A stretch of 64,000 nt of DNA from UBA5951 sp012269555 (lineage in GTDB: Bacteria; Pseudomonadota; Alphaproteobacteria; Puniceispirillales; Puniceispirillaceae): NCBI GenBank assembly GCA_038147755.1, contig JAYQTS010000003.1:310001-374000 (forward strand). The letters run 5' to 3'. The stretch's first letter is position 1. The number at the start of each line of letters is the position of its first letter. The notes under the pieces are model-generated. The model did no database searches, was not told the origin of the DNA, and saw only the letters and a list, made by a program, of their open reading frames with translations. Below are positions 9,604 to 19,538 of the stretch, in pieces. Both the position numbers and the translations under genes were made by a program.

Positions 9604-10881
9604 CTAGCTAATTTTTTCTACACCCATATAGCTATGGAGTACTTCAGGAAGAAGGATGCTACCATCCTTTTGTTGCCCATTTTCCATTATAGCAATAATG
9701 CATCTACCTACTGCTAGTGCGGAACCATTCAAAGTGTGAACAAATTCTGTATCCTTTTCACCCGATTTTCTAAATCTTGCATTCATTCTTCTTGCTTGAA
9801 AAGGTCCACAGTTAGAACATGAAGATATTTCTCTATAACGCCCCACTCCATCATCCTGTCCAGGCAACCAAACTTCAATATCATATGTTTTCTGCGCAGA
9901 AAATCCTGTATCACCAGCACATAATTTTACTACACGATGGGGTAAGTTAAGTTTTTTAAGAACACTTTCTGCGACAGAAGTCATTCTTTCTAGCTCTATT
10001 TCAGAATCCTTAGGATCGGTAATTGAAACCAATTCAACCTTTGAAAATTGATGTTGGCGTATCATTCCCCTCGTGTCACGCCCAGCAGAGCCTGCTTCAG
10101 AACGGAAGCATGGAGTATAAGCCGTTAATCGCATTGGCAAAGAGTCTAAATCTATTATTTGGTTAGCTGCTAAGTTGGTAAGCGGCACTTCAGCAGTCGG
10201 AATTAGCCATCTTCCATCCGTCGTTTGGAATAAATCATCCTCAAATTTGGGGAGCTGCCCAGTCCCTGTCATCGTCTTTGAATTAACTAGGGCAGGAGGT
10301 AGGATTTCGGTATATCCAAATTCTAGAGTGTGTATATCAAGCATAAATGACGCAAGTGCTCGTTCTAATCTTGCCATATGGCCTTTCAGGATAACAAATC
10401 TTGCGCCTGACAAATTGGAGGCTGCCTCAAAATTTAGACACTTATTTATTTCACCAAGCGCCACATGATCAATAGGCTGAAAATCAAATGAAGGAATAAT
10501 ACCAAACTGTCTCAACAATATATTATCTTCCTCATTCAATCCATCAGGCACATCATCCGACAAAATATTTGGCATTGAAAATAATAAAGAATTAATTTGC
10601 TCAGCCAAATTTGATTCTTCATGCTCTAATTCTGGAATTTCTAATTTAATTGATGCAACTTCGGACATTAAATCGTCTACATCAACACCCGCAGCCTTCA
10701 TACTACCAATTTTTTTTGATACTTCATTTCTTCGCGCTTGAAGTGACTGCAACTCAGTTTGTATTTTACGCCTTTTTTCATCGAGAGATAAGACCTCCAG
10801 CGAGGGACTATTAAGTCCTCTTCTCTGCATAAATCTATCAAATTCTTTTGGATTATCGCGAATAAATCTTATATCATGCAT
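9604..10881 (-). CDS. serS: Seryl-tRNA synthetase
   Basis: Class II aminoacyl-tRNA synthetase that charges tRNA-Ser. It has 425 residues and an intact frame: an N-terminal coiled-coil arm (about 25-105) with SLQARRNEVSKKIG, then the catalytic domain with LIPTAEVPLTNL, motif 2 FRSEAGSAGRDTRGMIRQHQF and motif 3 NGSALAVGRCIIAIMEN near the C-terminus. Length and motifs are normal. It stands between tatC (33 bases upstream) and surE in the conserved tat-serS-surE-pcm order. Confidence 0.97.
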   Translation of the reverse strand: MHDIRFIRDNPKEFDRFMQRRGLNSPSLEVLSLDEKRRKIQTELQSLQARRNEVSKKIGSMKAAGVDVDDLMSEVASIKLEIPELEHEESNLAEQINSLLFSMPNILSDDVPDGLNEEDNILLRQFGIIPSFDFQPIDHVALGEINKCLNFEAASNLSGARFVILKGHMARLERALASFMLDIHTLEFGYTEILPPALVNSKTMTGTGQLPKFEDDLFQTTDGRWLIPTAEVPLTNLAANQIIDLDSLPMRLTAYTPCFRSEAGSAGRDTRGMIRQHQFSKVELVSITDPKDSEIELERMTSVAESVLKKLNLPHRVVKLCAGDTGFSAQKTYDIEVWLPGQDDGVGRYREISSCSNCGPFQARRMNARFRKSGEKDTEFVHTLNGSALAVGRCIIAIMENGQQKDGSILLPEVLHSYMGVEKIS

Positions 10882-10914
10882 AAGGCTCTTCTCCTTAGCG
10901 TATGCTAAAGTAAA

Positions 10915-11733
10915 TCAATCATTCGTATTTTCAAAATCTTTATTCTTATTTAAAAAACGAGATCCTAAAATTGAAATTTCATAAAGTAAAATCACTGGTA
11001 TTGCCAACATTACCTGAGAAATTACATCTGGTGGAGTAAGGATTGCTGCTGCAATAAAAGCTATCAATATTGCATATTTTCGATTTCGAGCTAAACCAGA
11101 GGATGTAACAATACCTGCTTTAGTAAGTAATAATAAAATCACTGGTAATTCGAATGACACTCCAAAAGCAAACATTAACCTCATCACAAGGCTTAAATAT
11201 TCGCTTATTCTCGGCTCAACTTCAATTGGGAGAGTCCCCTCTCCTCCAACCATTTCGAAAGACAGGAAAAAATCCCAGGCAAGAGGAATAACAAGATAAT
11301 AAACCATGGCTGCACCCATGGCAAATAAGATGGGTGTAGCGATTAGAAAGGGCATGAAAGCTGAACGCTCATTTTTATAAAGACCAGGTGCTACAAACCT
11401 CCAAACCTGAAGTAAAATTAAGGGAAATGTAATAGAAATTGATATAAAAAATGCTACTTTGACTTGTGTAAAAAATCCCTCGTGTAATCCAGTAAAAATC
11501 ATCCGGCCACCGCGTTCTGAAAGTATTTCAGCTAGGGGTGCTTGTAGCCAAAAATAGACATAATCTGCAGCGTTAAAAGAACCGCTCCCAAAAGGTCTAA
11601 TAAAGCATAAGAAAAATAAAACAATAAAAGCTAGAAAAATTATCCCTATACGATTACGTAATTCGGTTAGGTGTTCCATAAGAGACATAGAACCTAGCTC
11701 TTCATCTTTTTTTTGTTCGTTCTCTGACATCAC
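10915..11733 (-). CDS. tatC: Sec-independent protein translocase TatC
   Basis: Core polytopic subunit of the twin-arginine translocase, which receives folded, often cofactor-bearing proteins. It has 272 residues with six membrane segments. The conserved N-terminal SLMEHLTELRNRIG (about 16-29) is the twin-arginine signal-binding region, and FFTQVKVAFFISISITFPLILLQ-type sequence follows with FVAPGLYKNER. The late motif ILTPPDVISQVMLAIP is also typical. The frame is intact and the start overlaps the tatB stop by four bases. The nearby molybdenum hydroxylase is not an obvious Tat client, because its subunits lack leaders. Confidence 0.96.
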   Translation of the reverse strand: MMSENEQKKDEELGSMSLMEHLTELRNRIGIIFLAFIVLFFLCFIRPFGSGSFNAADYVYFWLQAPLAEILSERGGRMIFTGLHEGFFTQVKVAFFISISITFPLILLQVWRFVAPGLYKNERSAFMPFLIATPILFAMGAAMVYYLVIPLAWDFFLSFEMVGGEGTLPIEVEPRISEYLSLVMRLMFAFGVSFELPVILLLLTKAGIVTSSGLARNRKYAILIAFIAAAILTPPDVISQVMLAIPVILLYEISILGSRFLNKNKDFENTND

Positions 11734-12080
11734 CCATCCCTAAGGGAAGTGGCATCCTTAGAATCAACATATACTTGTTTTAAGTCGCTTTCTAATTCTT
11801 TACCCACCGATTTTACATCTTTAGAAATTGAATCATCTAACAACTCAGAAATTTCTTCAAAATCTCCAGACTTAGCATCCTGAAACACTTTCTTTACATC
11901 CTTTAATTCATCATCATTCGACATTTCCCTGAGGCTCTTCGTGAATTCAGATGACATACTTCTAGCGTGCGACGTAAACTTCGTAAAAGCACGCAAAACT
12001 CTTGGTAAGTCTTTTGGTCCTACCACCAAAACTAGCACAAATGCTACTACCATAAATTCTTGCCAACCAAAATCAAACAT
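11730..12080 (-). CDS. tatB: Sec-independent protein translocase TatB
   Basis: Receptor partner of TatC. It has 116 residues: a single N-terminal membrane segment with FGWQEFMVVAFVLVLVVGPKDLPRVLRAF (shown only in part here: the GPKDLP hinge at about 21-26 is diagnostic), followed by an amphipathic helix and an acidic, charged tail. The proximal Glu in WQEFMV is conserved in TatB. It lies 54 bases downstream of tatA and overlaps tatC by four bases. Confidence 0.92.
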   Translation of the reverse strand: MFDFGWQEFMVVAFVLVLVVGPKDLPRVLRAFTKFTSHARSMSSEFTKSLREMSNDDELKDVKKVFQDAKSGDFEEISELLDDSISKDVKSVGKELESDLKQVYVDSKDATSLRDG

Positions 12081-12134
12081 AAATAAACCTAGAAATAAAA
12101 TTTAGAACGAAGTTAAAAGAATATTAAAATTAAC

Positions 12135-12467
12135 TTATTTCTTTGTTGCTTGTTTCTTAGATGACTTCTTTTTTACTGTTTTCTTTTTTGCAGCTTTTTT
12201 GGAAGTTTTTTTCTTAGAAACCTTTTTTTTAGAAGTGGCTTTGGGACGAACAGTTGTTTGTTCAGGAGGATCGTTATCTTCGATATAAACAGCGTCTTGA
12301 GCTAAACTATCATCACCGTTGGTATTTTCATCTTTCATACCTTTTTTAAAGTTCTTTAGACCCTTTCCAAAATCACCCATTATTCCTGAAATTTTTCCTG
12401 GTCTTGCAAACAATATTAATACAACTGCAAGTACCACTAACCACTGCCAGAGACTAAAAGCGCCCAT
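12135..12467 (-). CDS. tatA: Sec-independent protein translocase TatA with Lys-rich tail
   Basis: Pore-forming subunit of the Tat system, 110 residues. The membrane segment SLWQWLVVLAVVLILFA is followed by the RPGKISGIMGDFGKGLKNFKKG amphipathic helix, with FGKGLK the family hallmark. The C-terminal 35 residues are almost only Lys, Ala, Ser and Thr (KKKVSKKKTSKKAAKKK and similar), resembling a histone H1-type tail and much more basic than usual TatA tails. The frame is intact and it is first in tatABC. The roughly 207 bases upstream, before the ABC ATPase 3' end, are AT-rich and must hold the promoter if tat is separately transcribed. Confidence 0.92.
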   Translation of the reverse strand: MGAFSLWQWLVVLAVVLILFARPGKISGIMGDFGKGLKNFKKGMKDENTNGDDSLAQDAVYIEDNDPPEQTTVRPKATSKKKVSKKKTSKKAAKKKTVKKKSSKKQATKK

Positions 12468-12674
12468 TTTAAATACTCCCTTTTATTTTAACTTACCTTA
12501 ATTATTAACTATCACTAACATTTATTATATTAAAATATTTCATGTGAAAGAACTGGGAACTTCATACACCTGATTATTTATATCGTCATCAATAAATAAT
12601 TTACAGAACTTTATTATCAAAATCTTATATTTAAGATATCTATTTTAAAGTTACAAAAAAACCCGCCATAAAGT

Positions 12675-13705
12675 TTATTCTGGAAAAATAAATACCTGTT
12701 CAGGGTCTATCTCTACAAAAACGTTTTCTCCAATTTCAAACCAGCTTAAACCTGGTATCCTTGCATGTAGATGCAACTCAGCGCTTCCAGCAGAAACTGA
12801 TAAGTGGACAAGCGAATTTTTTCCTAGAAGATGTGTCTCAACCACTGATGCAGTTGCACCTTGAGATTTTAGGGATAAATTGAGCGCCTCATGCCGGACA
12901 ACTATCTGAACTCTTGTGCCTTCAGCGTAATTATTCGCCTCATAAGTTCCAAACACAGTCTCTATTTTTTTATTTTTTACAGTACCAGGAATATGATTAA
13001 CTTCGCCAAAAAATTCTGCAACAAACCTATTCTTGGGTCTACAATATAAATCTATTGGTCTCCCTGCTGAATTTCCTTACCCTCATTTAAAACTATAATT
13101 TTATCTGACATGAACATGGCTTCTTCTGCGTCATGAGTTACCATTAAAGCTGATGTTTCAGTATTCCTCAGTATGTGAAGCATTTGGTCACGGACTCGCT
13201 CCCTCAACCTACTATCAAGTCCGCTAAAAGGTTCAACTAGCAATATGATAGGTGGATTTGGAGCTAATGCTCTCGCTAAGGCAACACGTTGCTGCTGGCC
13301 GCCAGATAACTCATGTGGATATTTATCACTTAACTCTTCGATATCCAGCTCCTTCATTAAATCAGTAATAATTTTTGCACTTTCAGAAGTTTTACCATTT
13401 AGACCAAACAAAATATTTTGTTTAACAGTTAAATGAGGAAACAAAGCATATGATTGAAAAACTAATCCCACACCCCTTTCTTCTGGGGGAAGAACAAAAC
13501 CAGGTGATGAAATAATTTCCTCATTCAGTTTAATGAAGCCAGCATCAGGGGTTTCTAATCCAGCTGCTAATCTTAGGAGTGTCGTTTTACCGCACCCTGA
13601 GGGGCCGAGCAACGAGACCACTTCATTGTGTTGAACATTAAACGAAACATTAGAAATAATTTTATCTGTTTCGTAGCTGTGTGAAATATTATCAAAAGAA
13701 ATCAT
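12675..13705 (-). CDS. ABC transporter ATP-binding protein (FbpC/PotA type) with altered Walker B
   Basis: About 343 residues: an ATPase domain (Walker A LGPSGCGKTTLLRL, Q-loop VGLVFQSYALFPH, signature LSGGQQQRVALARAL, H-loop VMVTHDAEEA-type LMVTHDAEEA) plus a C-terminal TOBE-like domain. It resembles iron(III) or polyamine importer ATPases. One base is missing in a C run at 13062-13064; repair joins the ATPase to GRPIDLYCRPKNRFVAEFFG and the TOBE part. Walker B reads IILLVEPFSGLD, with Val where Asp is expected (GTT instead of GAT). No permease or binding-protein gene is adjacent. It lies between scpB and tatA, where alphaproteobacteria usually have nothing of this kind. The substrate is unknown. 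Confidence 0.85.
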
Positions 13706-13765
13706 ATCGAAAATTGTCTATCCGCTTCATATATTTTCTGTTTCATGACTTTTCTCTAATTCATC

Positions 13766-14440
13766 TTAGTCATCTGATAAAGTTTCTAATTCAAAATTCT
13801 CTTCATCTTCGTTATAAAAACTTTCTTCATGTTCTTCGGATAAAGCTACTTCAGTCTCTTCTGAAGGGTATAATTGACCTTCCAGTTCTCCAATCGATTG
13901 TCCTTTCCGCAGCAAACCAGCTGACTTAAGATCTTCAATACCAGGTAAATCATCTAGTTCTGAGAGCCCAAAATAATCTAGAAAATTGATTGTAGTGCCC
14001 CAAGTTAGAGGTCTGCCAGGAGTACGTCGTCTACCACGAGGTTTAATCCAATCATGCTCTAGCAAAATATCTATGGTGCCTCTAGAAAGACTAATACCTC
14101 TTATTTCCTCTATTTCTGAACGAGTTATTGGCTGATGATAGGCGATTATAGAGAGCACCTCCATTGCTGCACGTGAGAGAGGTCTTTCAACAGCCCGTTC
14201 CAAGTTTAATCTTGCAGCAATATCTGGGTGAGTTCTAAACGCAAAATGGTCTGAAGAAATCTTTTGCAACTGCACACCACTATCGCTTGAATACCTTTTT
14301 TCTATTATTTCAATTATATCGTTTAATTCGAATTCCTCTAAATAAGGCGATAATTCCTTTGCAGAAATAGGCTTTGTAGATGCAAATATTAGGGCCTCTA
14401 TAACTCTTACAATATTTTTTTTGTTATCATTTTCAATCAT
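13766..14440 (-). CDS. scpB: Segregation and condensation protein ScpB
   Basis: Winged-helix kleisin-associated subunit of the SMC-ScpAB condensin, needed for chromosome segregation. It has 224 residues. The N-terminal RVIEALIFASTKPISAKEL and the central LSRAAMEVLSIIAYHQPITRSEIEEIRG (cited in part; AMEVLSIIAYHQP at about 90-102 is diagnostic), with GTTINFLDYFGL further on, identify the family. The C-terminus is a long acidic tail rich in Glu and Asp, longer than the minimal family length. The start overlaps the scpA stop by eight bases, so the two are translationally coupled. Confidence 0.94.
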   Translation of the reverse strand: MIENDNKKNIVRVIEALIFASTKPISAKELSPYLEEFELNDIIEIIEKRYSSDSGVQLQKISSDHFAFRTHPDIAARLNLERAVERPLSRAAMEVLSIIAYHQPITRSEIEEIRGISLSRGTIDILLEHDWIKPRGRRRTPGRPLTWGTTINFLDYFGLSELDDLPGIEDLKSAGLLRKGQSIGELEGQLYPSEETEVALSEEHEESFYNEDEENFELETLSDD

Positions 14441-15215
14441 TTATTTCTCTTTTTGCACGTAACAAAATAGGTGAAAATTTTGAATCTTGTTTTATGGATA
14501 CAAAACCCTCTTTTACTAATTCAAGCACAGCCCCAAAATGGGAAGCAACTGCGGAATTATAATGTGGTTCTTTCCTGCTGTTACGGGGCAAAAACTGTAA
14601 TAGATCTAGCCATTCTGGGATAGATGGAATTAATTTGCGTATACGTTCTACCGCTTCCTGTACAGTGTATAACTTAGTTACTTTAAAGGTTAACGTATTA
14701 TTATTCTCAGCCGAACGAATATCTCCGTATACTTTAAGTAAATCATAAAGATTTGCGGTGAATGTTATTTTATCTGAAATTGCATAGTCATCCGGCATTC
14801 CACGAATAAGCCTGGATTTATGAAGTTTGGGCAATTGCATAAGACGCTTTGATGCTGATTGCATAGCCTCTAAACGTTGTAGCTGAAACTTTAATGCGTC
14901 CGTCATATCAATTAAATTGTCTGCCTCTTCTTGACTAGAGTCAGGTATTATTAGTCTTGATTTTAGAAAAGTAAGCCATGCAGCCATAACTAAGTAATCA
15001 GCTGCAATTTCCAAATCTAATTTTTGAGCTTGTTCTATAAATGTTAAATACTGTTCTGCGAGAGGCAAGACTGCTATTCGCGATAAATCAACTTTTTGCT
15101 CTCTTGCCAAAGATAAAAGCATATCTATTGGGCCTTCGTACCCATCTAAATTCAGCAAAAATGGTAATTGTAATTGCTCAGATTGGCTTGTATCACCTAA
15201 CGACCTTTCCAACAT
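14433..15215 (-). CDS. scpA: Segregation and condensation protein ScpA
   Basis: Kleisin subunit that bridges the SMC heads. About 260 residues. The N-terminal LDGYEGPIDMLLSLAREQKVDL and LEIAADYLVMAAWLTFLKSRLI-type region (about 60-82) are diagnostic, and the C-terminal winged-helix part ends in FSPILLRAKREIND. I start it at the ATG at 15213-15215, two bases after the SPOR gene stop and preceded by a purine-rich AGGAAAGAG. A longer frame reaches 15251 but would run into the SPOR gene. In many alphaproteobacteria nagZ lies just upstream of scpA; it is absent here. Confidence 0.94.
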   Translation of the reverse strand: MLERSLGDTSQSEQLQLPFLLNLDGYEGPIDMLLSLAREQKVDLSRIAVLPLAEQYLTFIEQAQKLDLEIAADYLVMAAWLTFLKSRLIIPDSSQEEADNLIDMTDALKFQLQRLEAMQSASKRLMQLPKLHKSRLIRGMPDDYAISDKITFTANLYDLLKVYGDIRSAENNNTLTFKVTKLYTVQEAVERIRKLIPSIPEWLDLLQFLPRNSRKEPHYNSAVASHFGAVLELVKEGFVSIKQDSKFSPILLRAKREIND

Positions 15216-15217
15216 TA

Positions 15218-16088
15218 TCAACTCTCTTTCCTGATTTTTCTTACAATACAATCTTGCCCCGCAGATTTTAAGAGATTACAAGTTGATACTGCACGATTTT
15301 GTAAAAGGGGCTCTGTAATAACACGCCAATAAATCCCAGATGAACCTGTATCGATCTTTGTTACCTCCAGCATAATTCCATTTAACCTATTTTTATGCTT
15401 TTCCATTAAAATAGCGGCTTGCTGTTTTGCCTTCTCACGTTTAGCAAACGCTGCTAGTTGTACCTTATATGTTTTATTACTTGGATTGATTTTTGGCGGA
15501 ACTGGTTTATTTATCGGTTCTAAAATTGAAGATTGTTCATTTTTATTATTTGTAATTTTTTCTTGAGAAATCTCATTTAAGGTGTTTTGTAACTCAATAC
15601 TCGCATTGTCTTGGTCAATTATGTCGGTAAGTTTAATATCATCTTTTTCATTATTTGGCGGACTTGTTTTACTTTCCAATGAATCTTTTAGATTTGTTGT
15701 ACTGTTTCCAGCATGTTTAACTGAATTTTTTGTTCAATAAATAATTCCTCTTCAATACTATTTTCTTTTACTAAAGCAACTGGCGGCAATTCTGGTGCAG
15801 CATCGGGCAGAAGTAATTTTTCGGTTCTATTGTCTGTTTCGGTAAGTCCCTCCAATATTCTAAGAACCTGAGATTCTTGATAACGGATAACTTTACCACC
15901 TGGGTCCTCAGGCTTAATTTTAAATACTGTTTTATTTGGTTTTAGTACCGGTAACTCTGAGATTGTTTCTGACTTTTGCATAGAGTACCAAAACCAAAAC
16001 TCGCTACAGCAACAGCCGATAAAATAAAGCTTATCAAAAGGAAAATTCTTGTGAATGAGCTTGACTCTTCAGTCTCTCTTCCAGTCAT
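15218..16088 (-). CDS. SPOR-domain membrane-anchored envelope protein
   Basis: Type II membrane protein of about 290 residues after repair. A short cytoplasmic head (MTGRETEESSS) precedes a membrane segment near residues 15-35 (FLLISFILSAVAVASFGFG). A long, low-complexity, Pro/Glu-rich linker follows, and then a C-terminal SPOR domain (YKVQLAAFAKREKAKQQA ... YWRVITEPLLQNRAVSTCNLLKSAG), which binds denuded septal glycan. Two single-base deletions, near 15985 and 15700, split it into three frames. With both restored it is 291 codons. It lies four bases after argS and two bases before scpA, a conserved alphaproteobacterial position. Likely role in cell division. Confidence 0.83.
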
Positions 16089-16092
16089 TATT

Positions 16093-17815
16093 CTACATTT
16101 CCTCCAGAGCATTAATAGAAAGCAAATTTAATCCAATTTTTGTAACAGTTGCCGTTGCCTCAACCAAATGCATTCTAGATAATGTTAATTCATCATCTAT
16201 TTCATGAATAAATTTTAATTCTGGATTATCTCTACCTGCATTCCACAGAGCGTGAAACGTTCCCGCTAGGTCCATTAAATAAAATGCAATTCGATGAGGC
16301 TCATACTGTTTGACTGCTGCTTCGATATACTTTGGCCATGAAGCTAAATGCTTTATCAAACGAATTTCATAAATATTAGTAAGTAATGAAAGGTTAGCTT
16401 TGCCTAATGGTTTTTTATTTTGTCGTAGAACTGACCTTGCACGAGCATGAGCGTATTGAATATAAAATACAGGGTTTTCTCTACTTTTTTCCGTTACTTT
16501 TGCATAGTCGAATTCAAGAGGTTGGTCGTTTCGTCTTGTTAACATCATAAACCGAATTACGTCTGACCCCACGGCATCAATAACGTCGCTCAATGTTACA
16601 AATGTGCCTGCTCTTTTTGACATTTTTACAGGCTGGCCCCTATCGAGTAAAGTAACTAGACCACATTGCTTAACCTCAAGCATTTCATCTTTTCCTGACA
16701 TTGCCTGAACAGCGGCTGTCATCCTCTTAACATAACCACTATGGTCTGCACCTAACACGTCTATTAGCTTCCCATTAGTTCTTTGCAACTTATCATAATG
16801 ATAAGCTACATCTGATGCAAAATATGTCCAACTATTATCAGATTTTTTGAAGCGGTCTGTCCACATCATCCCCAAAATCTTTTGAACGAAACAATAATTG
16901 TTCTCTTGGTTCCCAATCGCCATCTACATGTCCCTTTGGCTGTTCTGGTATCCCATGATAGATCAAACCATCTTCTTGTAATTTTTTTATAGCAGAAGAC
17001 ACTTTGCCGCTAGTAACTAGCCCTTGTTCAGATGAATAAACATCCATCTTTACCCCAAGCCTTGCAAGGTCTTTTTTGATAGAATCCATCATAATATCAA
17101 CAACAATTGGTCCAATTTCTTTAATAACCTTATCCTCAGAAAAATGTTTTAATTTATTTTTAAATTTTGAGGCTAAATAATCTCCTACTTCAATCAAATA
17201 ATCACCTGGGTATAACCCCTCTGGGATAGTGGGGCTTGTTTCTCCTAATGACTGGCAATAACGAAGAAATGCAGATTTTGATAGTGTATCAATTTGTGAG
17301 CCTGCATCATTGATATAATATTCTCGAGTTACGTTGTAGCCACTGAACTTCATTAAATTAGCTAAAACATCTCCTAAAATTGCTCCGCGCGCGTGCGCTG
17401 CGTGTAAAGGTCCAGTTGGATTAGCTGATACAAACTCAATATTAATATTCTGTTTAACACCAAGTTTATTTTTTCCGTATTCAATTCCTTTACTTAAAAT
17501 ATCAGCTATTTCTTTACCCCATCTTGATTGATCAAGATATATATTGATAAACCCAGGTCCTGCAATCTTAGCAGAGATAACAGACTCGTCTTTTTCTATT
17601 TCAGTTACAAATAACTCGGCAATTTCTTTAGGATTTTTAAGCAATGGTTTGGCCAACACAAGGGCGATATTAGATGCTAAATCGCCATGTGCCTCATCAC
17701 GAGGCAATTCGATAACACATTTTGATAAATCTAAATCATTTGGGAAATTGTTCTGTTTGGAAATTATTTTATAATATGCATTAATTTTATCTTCGAATTC
17801 ACTGAAAATATTCAT
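16093..17815 (-). CDS. argS: Arginyl-tRNA synthetase
   Basis: Class I synthetase that charges tRNA-Arg and is normally essential. About 573 residues after repair. The HIGH-type motif is HAAHARGAILGD (preceded by FVSANPTGPL), and the KMSKS-type motif is KMSKRAGTFV. The C-terminal DALR anticodon-binding domain includes HRIAFYLMDLAGTFHALWN. The frame breaks at a T run on the + strand (16843-16848), where one extra base is present; without it the joint reads RPLQKSDNSWTYFASDVAYH. The start overlaps the dgt stop (ATGA). Confidence 0.95.
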
Positions 17816-19016
17816 ATTTTTTCCTTATTCGTAGACAAATTAAATAATCTGTCATGTTCTAGAATTGCTTCCCTATCTGTTAACGATGCAATGTAGTCAG
17901 CAATGACCCTTGCGTTATGATATTCCGCTTTATTCGATTCGGATTGACAAGAAATTTTTTGTTGCCAATAACTGGGGAGTAAAAACGGACGTTCAAAAAA
18001 TTCGTTAAATAACTCTTTTAGTAATTTTCTTGCTTTATTAGTCATTCTATTCACGCGATAATGCTTATACATGTTGGTAAATAAAAATGAACGAATCTCC
18101 GATAGATCTTTTTTTACAGATTGAGAGTGAGAGATAAGAGCATGACCAGCACTTCGAATATCATCAGGTGATTTAGGATCAGCTACATTTAGTAAATCCG
18201 AAGAATTATTTATCAAGTCATTTACAAACATTGAAATTAGTCTCCGTGTTAATTCATTTACAAGCCTATCAGGGGGTAAGTCAGGATATTCAGCATGAAT
18301 CTTTTGCAAAATATCTGAAATGATAGGAAGCTCTGAAAGATGCTTAATGGTGAATAATTCAGCTCGTAATCCATCATCAATATCATGTGATAAATAAGCA
18401 ATGTCATCCGATAAGTTTGCTATTTGGGCTTCACCGGAAGCATAACTTTCGAGTCTAAAATCATACAATTTATTGAGTTTTTTAGTGTTGGCCTTTGATT
18501 TTGAAGGGATATGGGACCGTTATGTTTTGCAACACCCTCTAATGTTTCCCATGTTAAATTTAACCCATCAAAATTCGCATATCTGTTTTCCAAATAGCAC
18601 AAAATCCGAAGAGTTTGCTCATTATGATCAAATCCGCCTAAATTGTGCATAACTTCCTGCAAAGCGTTCTCGCCAGCATGGCCAAACGGTGTATGTCCTA
18701 AATCATGCGCGAGTGAAATAGCTTCAGATAAATCTTCATTAAACCTAAGAGAGCGCGCTATAGTTCTGGCAATCTGTGCAACTTCTATTGAGTGAGTTAA
18801 TCTCGTTCTAAAATAATCACCTTCATGATATACAAAAACTTGTGTTTTATATTGTAGTCTTCTGAAGGCTGATGCATGAACAATTCTATCTCTATCGCGT
18901 TGGAAATCAGTCCTTTCATGACTAATTTGTTTTTCAGAAGCACCTTCAACGAACAAGCGGTCTATCTGCATTTTTCTGCAAGCATATGGCGCATAATTGA
19001 TAATTAAGTTGTGCAT
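17812..19016 (-). CDS. dgt: Deoxyguanosinetriphosphate triphosphohydrolase-like HD protein
   Basis: dNTP triphosphohydrolase of the HD superfamily. About 401 residues after repair. The conserved DRDRIVHASAFRRLQYKTQVFV, RTRLTHSIEVAQIAR and HDLGHTPFGHAGENAL (with the HD metal pair) are all in the N-terminal half; the second half has SDDIAYLSHDIDDG. One base is missing in the T run at 18478-18483 (+ strand). Adding it joins TLK to KLNKLYDFRLESYASGEAQ and gives a whole codon count. The start at 19016 is divergent from erpA. The gene heads the unit dgt-argS-SPOR-scpAB. Confidence 0.93.
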
Positions 19017-19168
19017 TACTCTTTTTTAAAACCGTGAATTAAGGGGTTTATGGCTATTTAAGCACGTTATACGATGCGATACGTCGTAGAGCAAGTAACT
19101 AGAACCTTGATTTAAAAATTTTAAACATTCATATTAAGGGTGATTAACAAATTGAATGGACGCTTTTT

Positions 19169-19495
19169 ATGACCCTTAATTTAAATTTGACTAAATCAGC
19201 TGCAAAACAAATTAAGCAATTAGGTGATTTTGAGAAAGCACCATACTTCAGAGTTAGCGTGGACGGTGGCGGTTGCTCCGGTTTTCAATATAAATTTGAT
19301 TTTGATACCGAAAAACGAAACAATGATATTGAAATAAGCGCATTTGGAGTAAAAATTTTAGTGGATGATATATCACAGGGGTTTCTGCATGATGCAGAGT
19401 TGGACTATGTCGAGGAATTATTAGGCTCGTTTTTTAAAGTCAATAATCCAAATGCCACTGCTTCATGTGGATGCGGAACATCATTCTCAATATAA
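19169..19495 (+). CDS. erpA: Iron-sulfur cluster insertion protein ErpA/HesB-IscA family
   Basis: A-type carrier that delivers Fe-S clusters to apoproteins. It has 108 residues. The three conserved cysteines are in GGGCSGFQYKF (about 31-41) and the C-terminal SCGCGTSFSI. The length and motifs are standard and the frame is intact. It is divergent from dgt across about 150 bases and sits 43 bases before xthA, an arrangement shared with other alphaproteobacteria. Fe-S clients in this window include SdhB-type partners of sdhE, the molybdenum hydroxylase small subunit, the IlvD dehydratase and the Fe-S photolyase. Confidence 0.94.
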   Translation: MTLNLNLTKSAAKQIKQLGDFEKAPYFRVSVDGGGCSGFQYKFDFDTEKRNNDIEISAFGVKILVDDISQGFLHDAELDYVEELLGSFFKVNNPNATASCGCGTSFSI

Positions 19496-19538
19496 CTTTA
19501 CCCAGTCCAATTAACTTTATAACGACGGCTCAAACATT

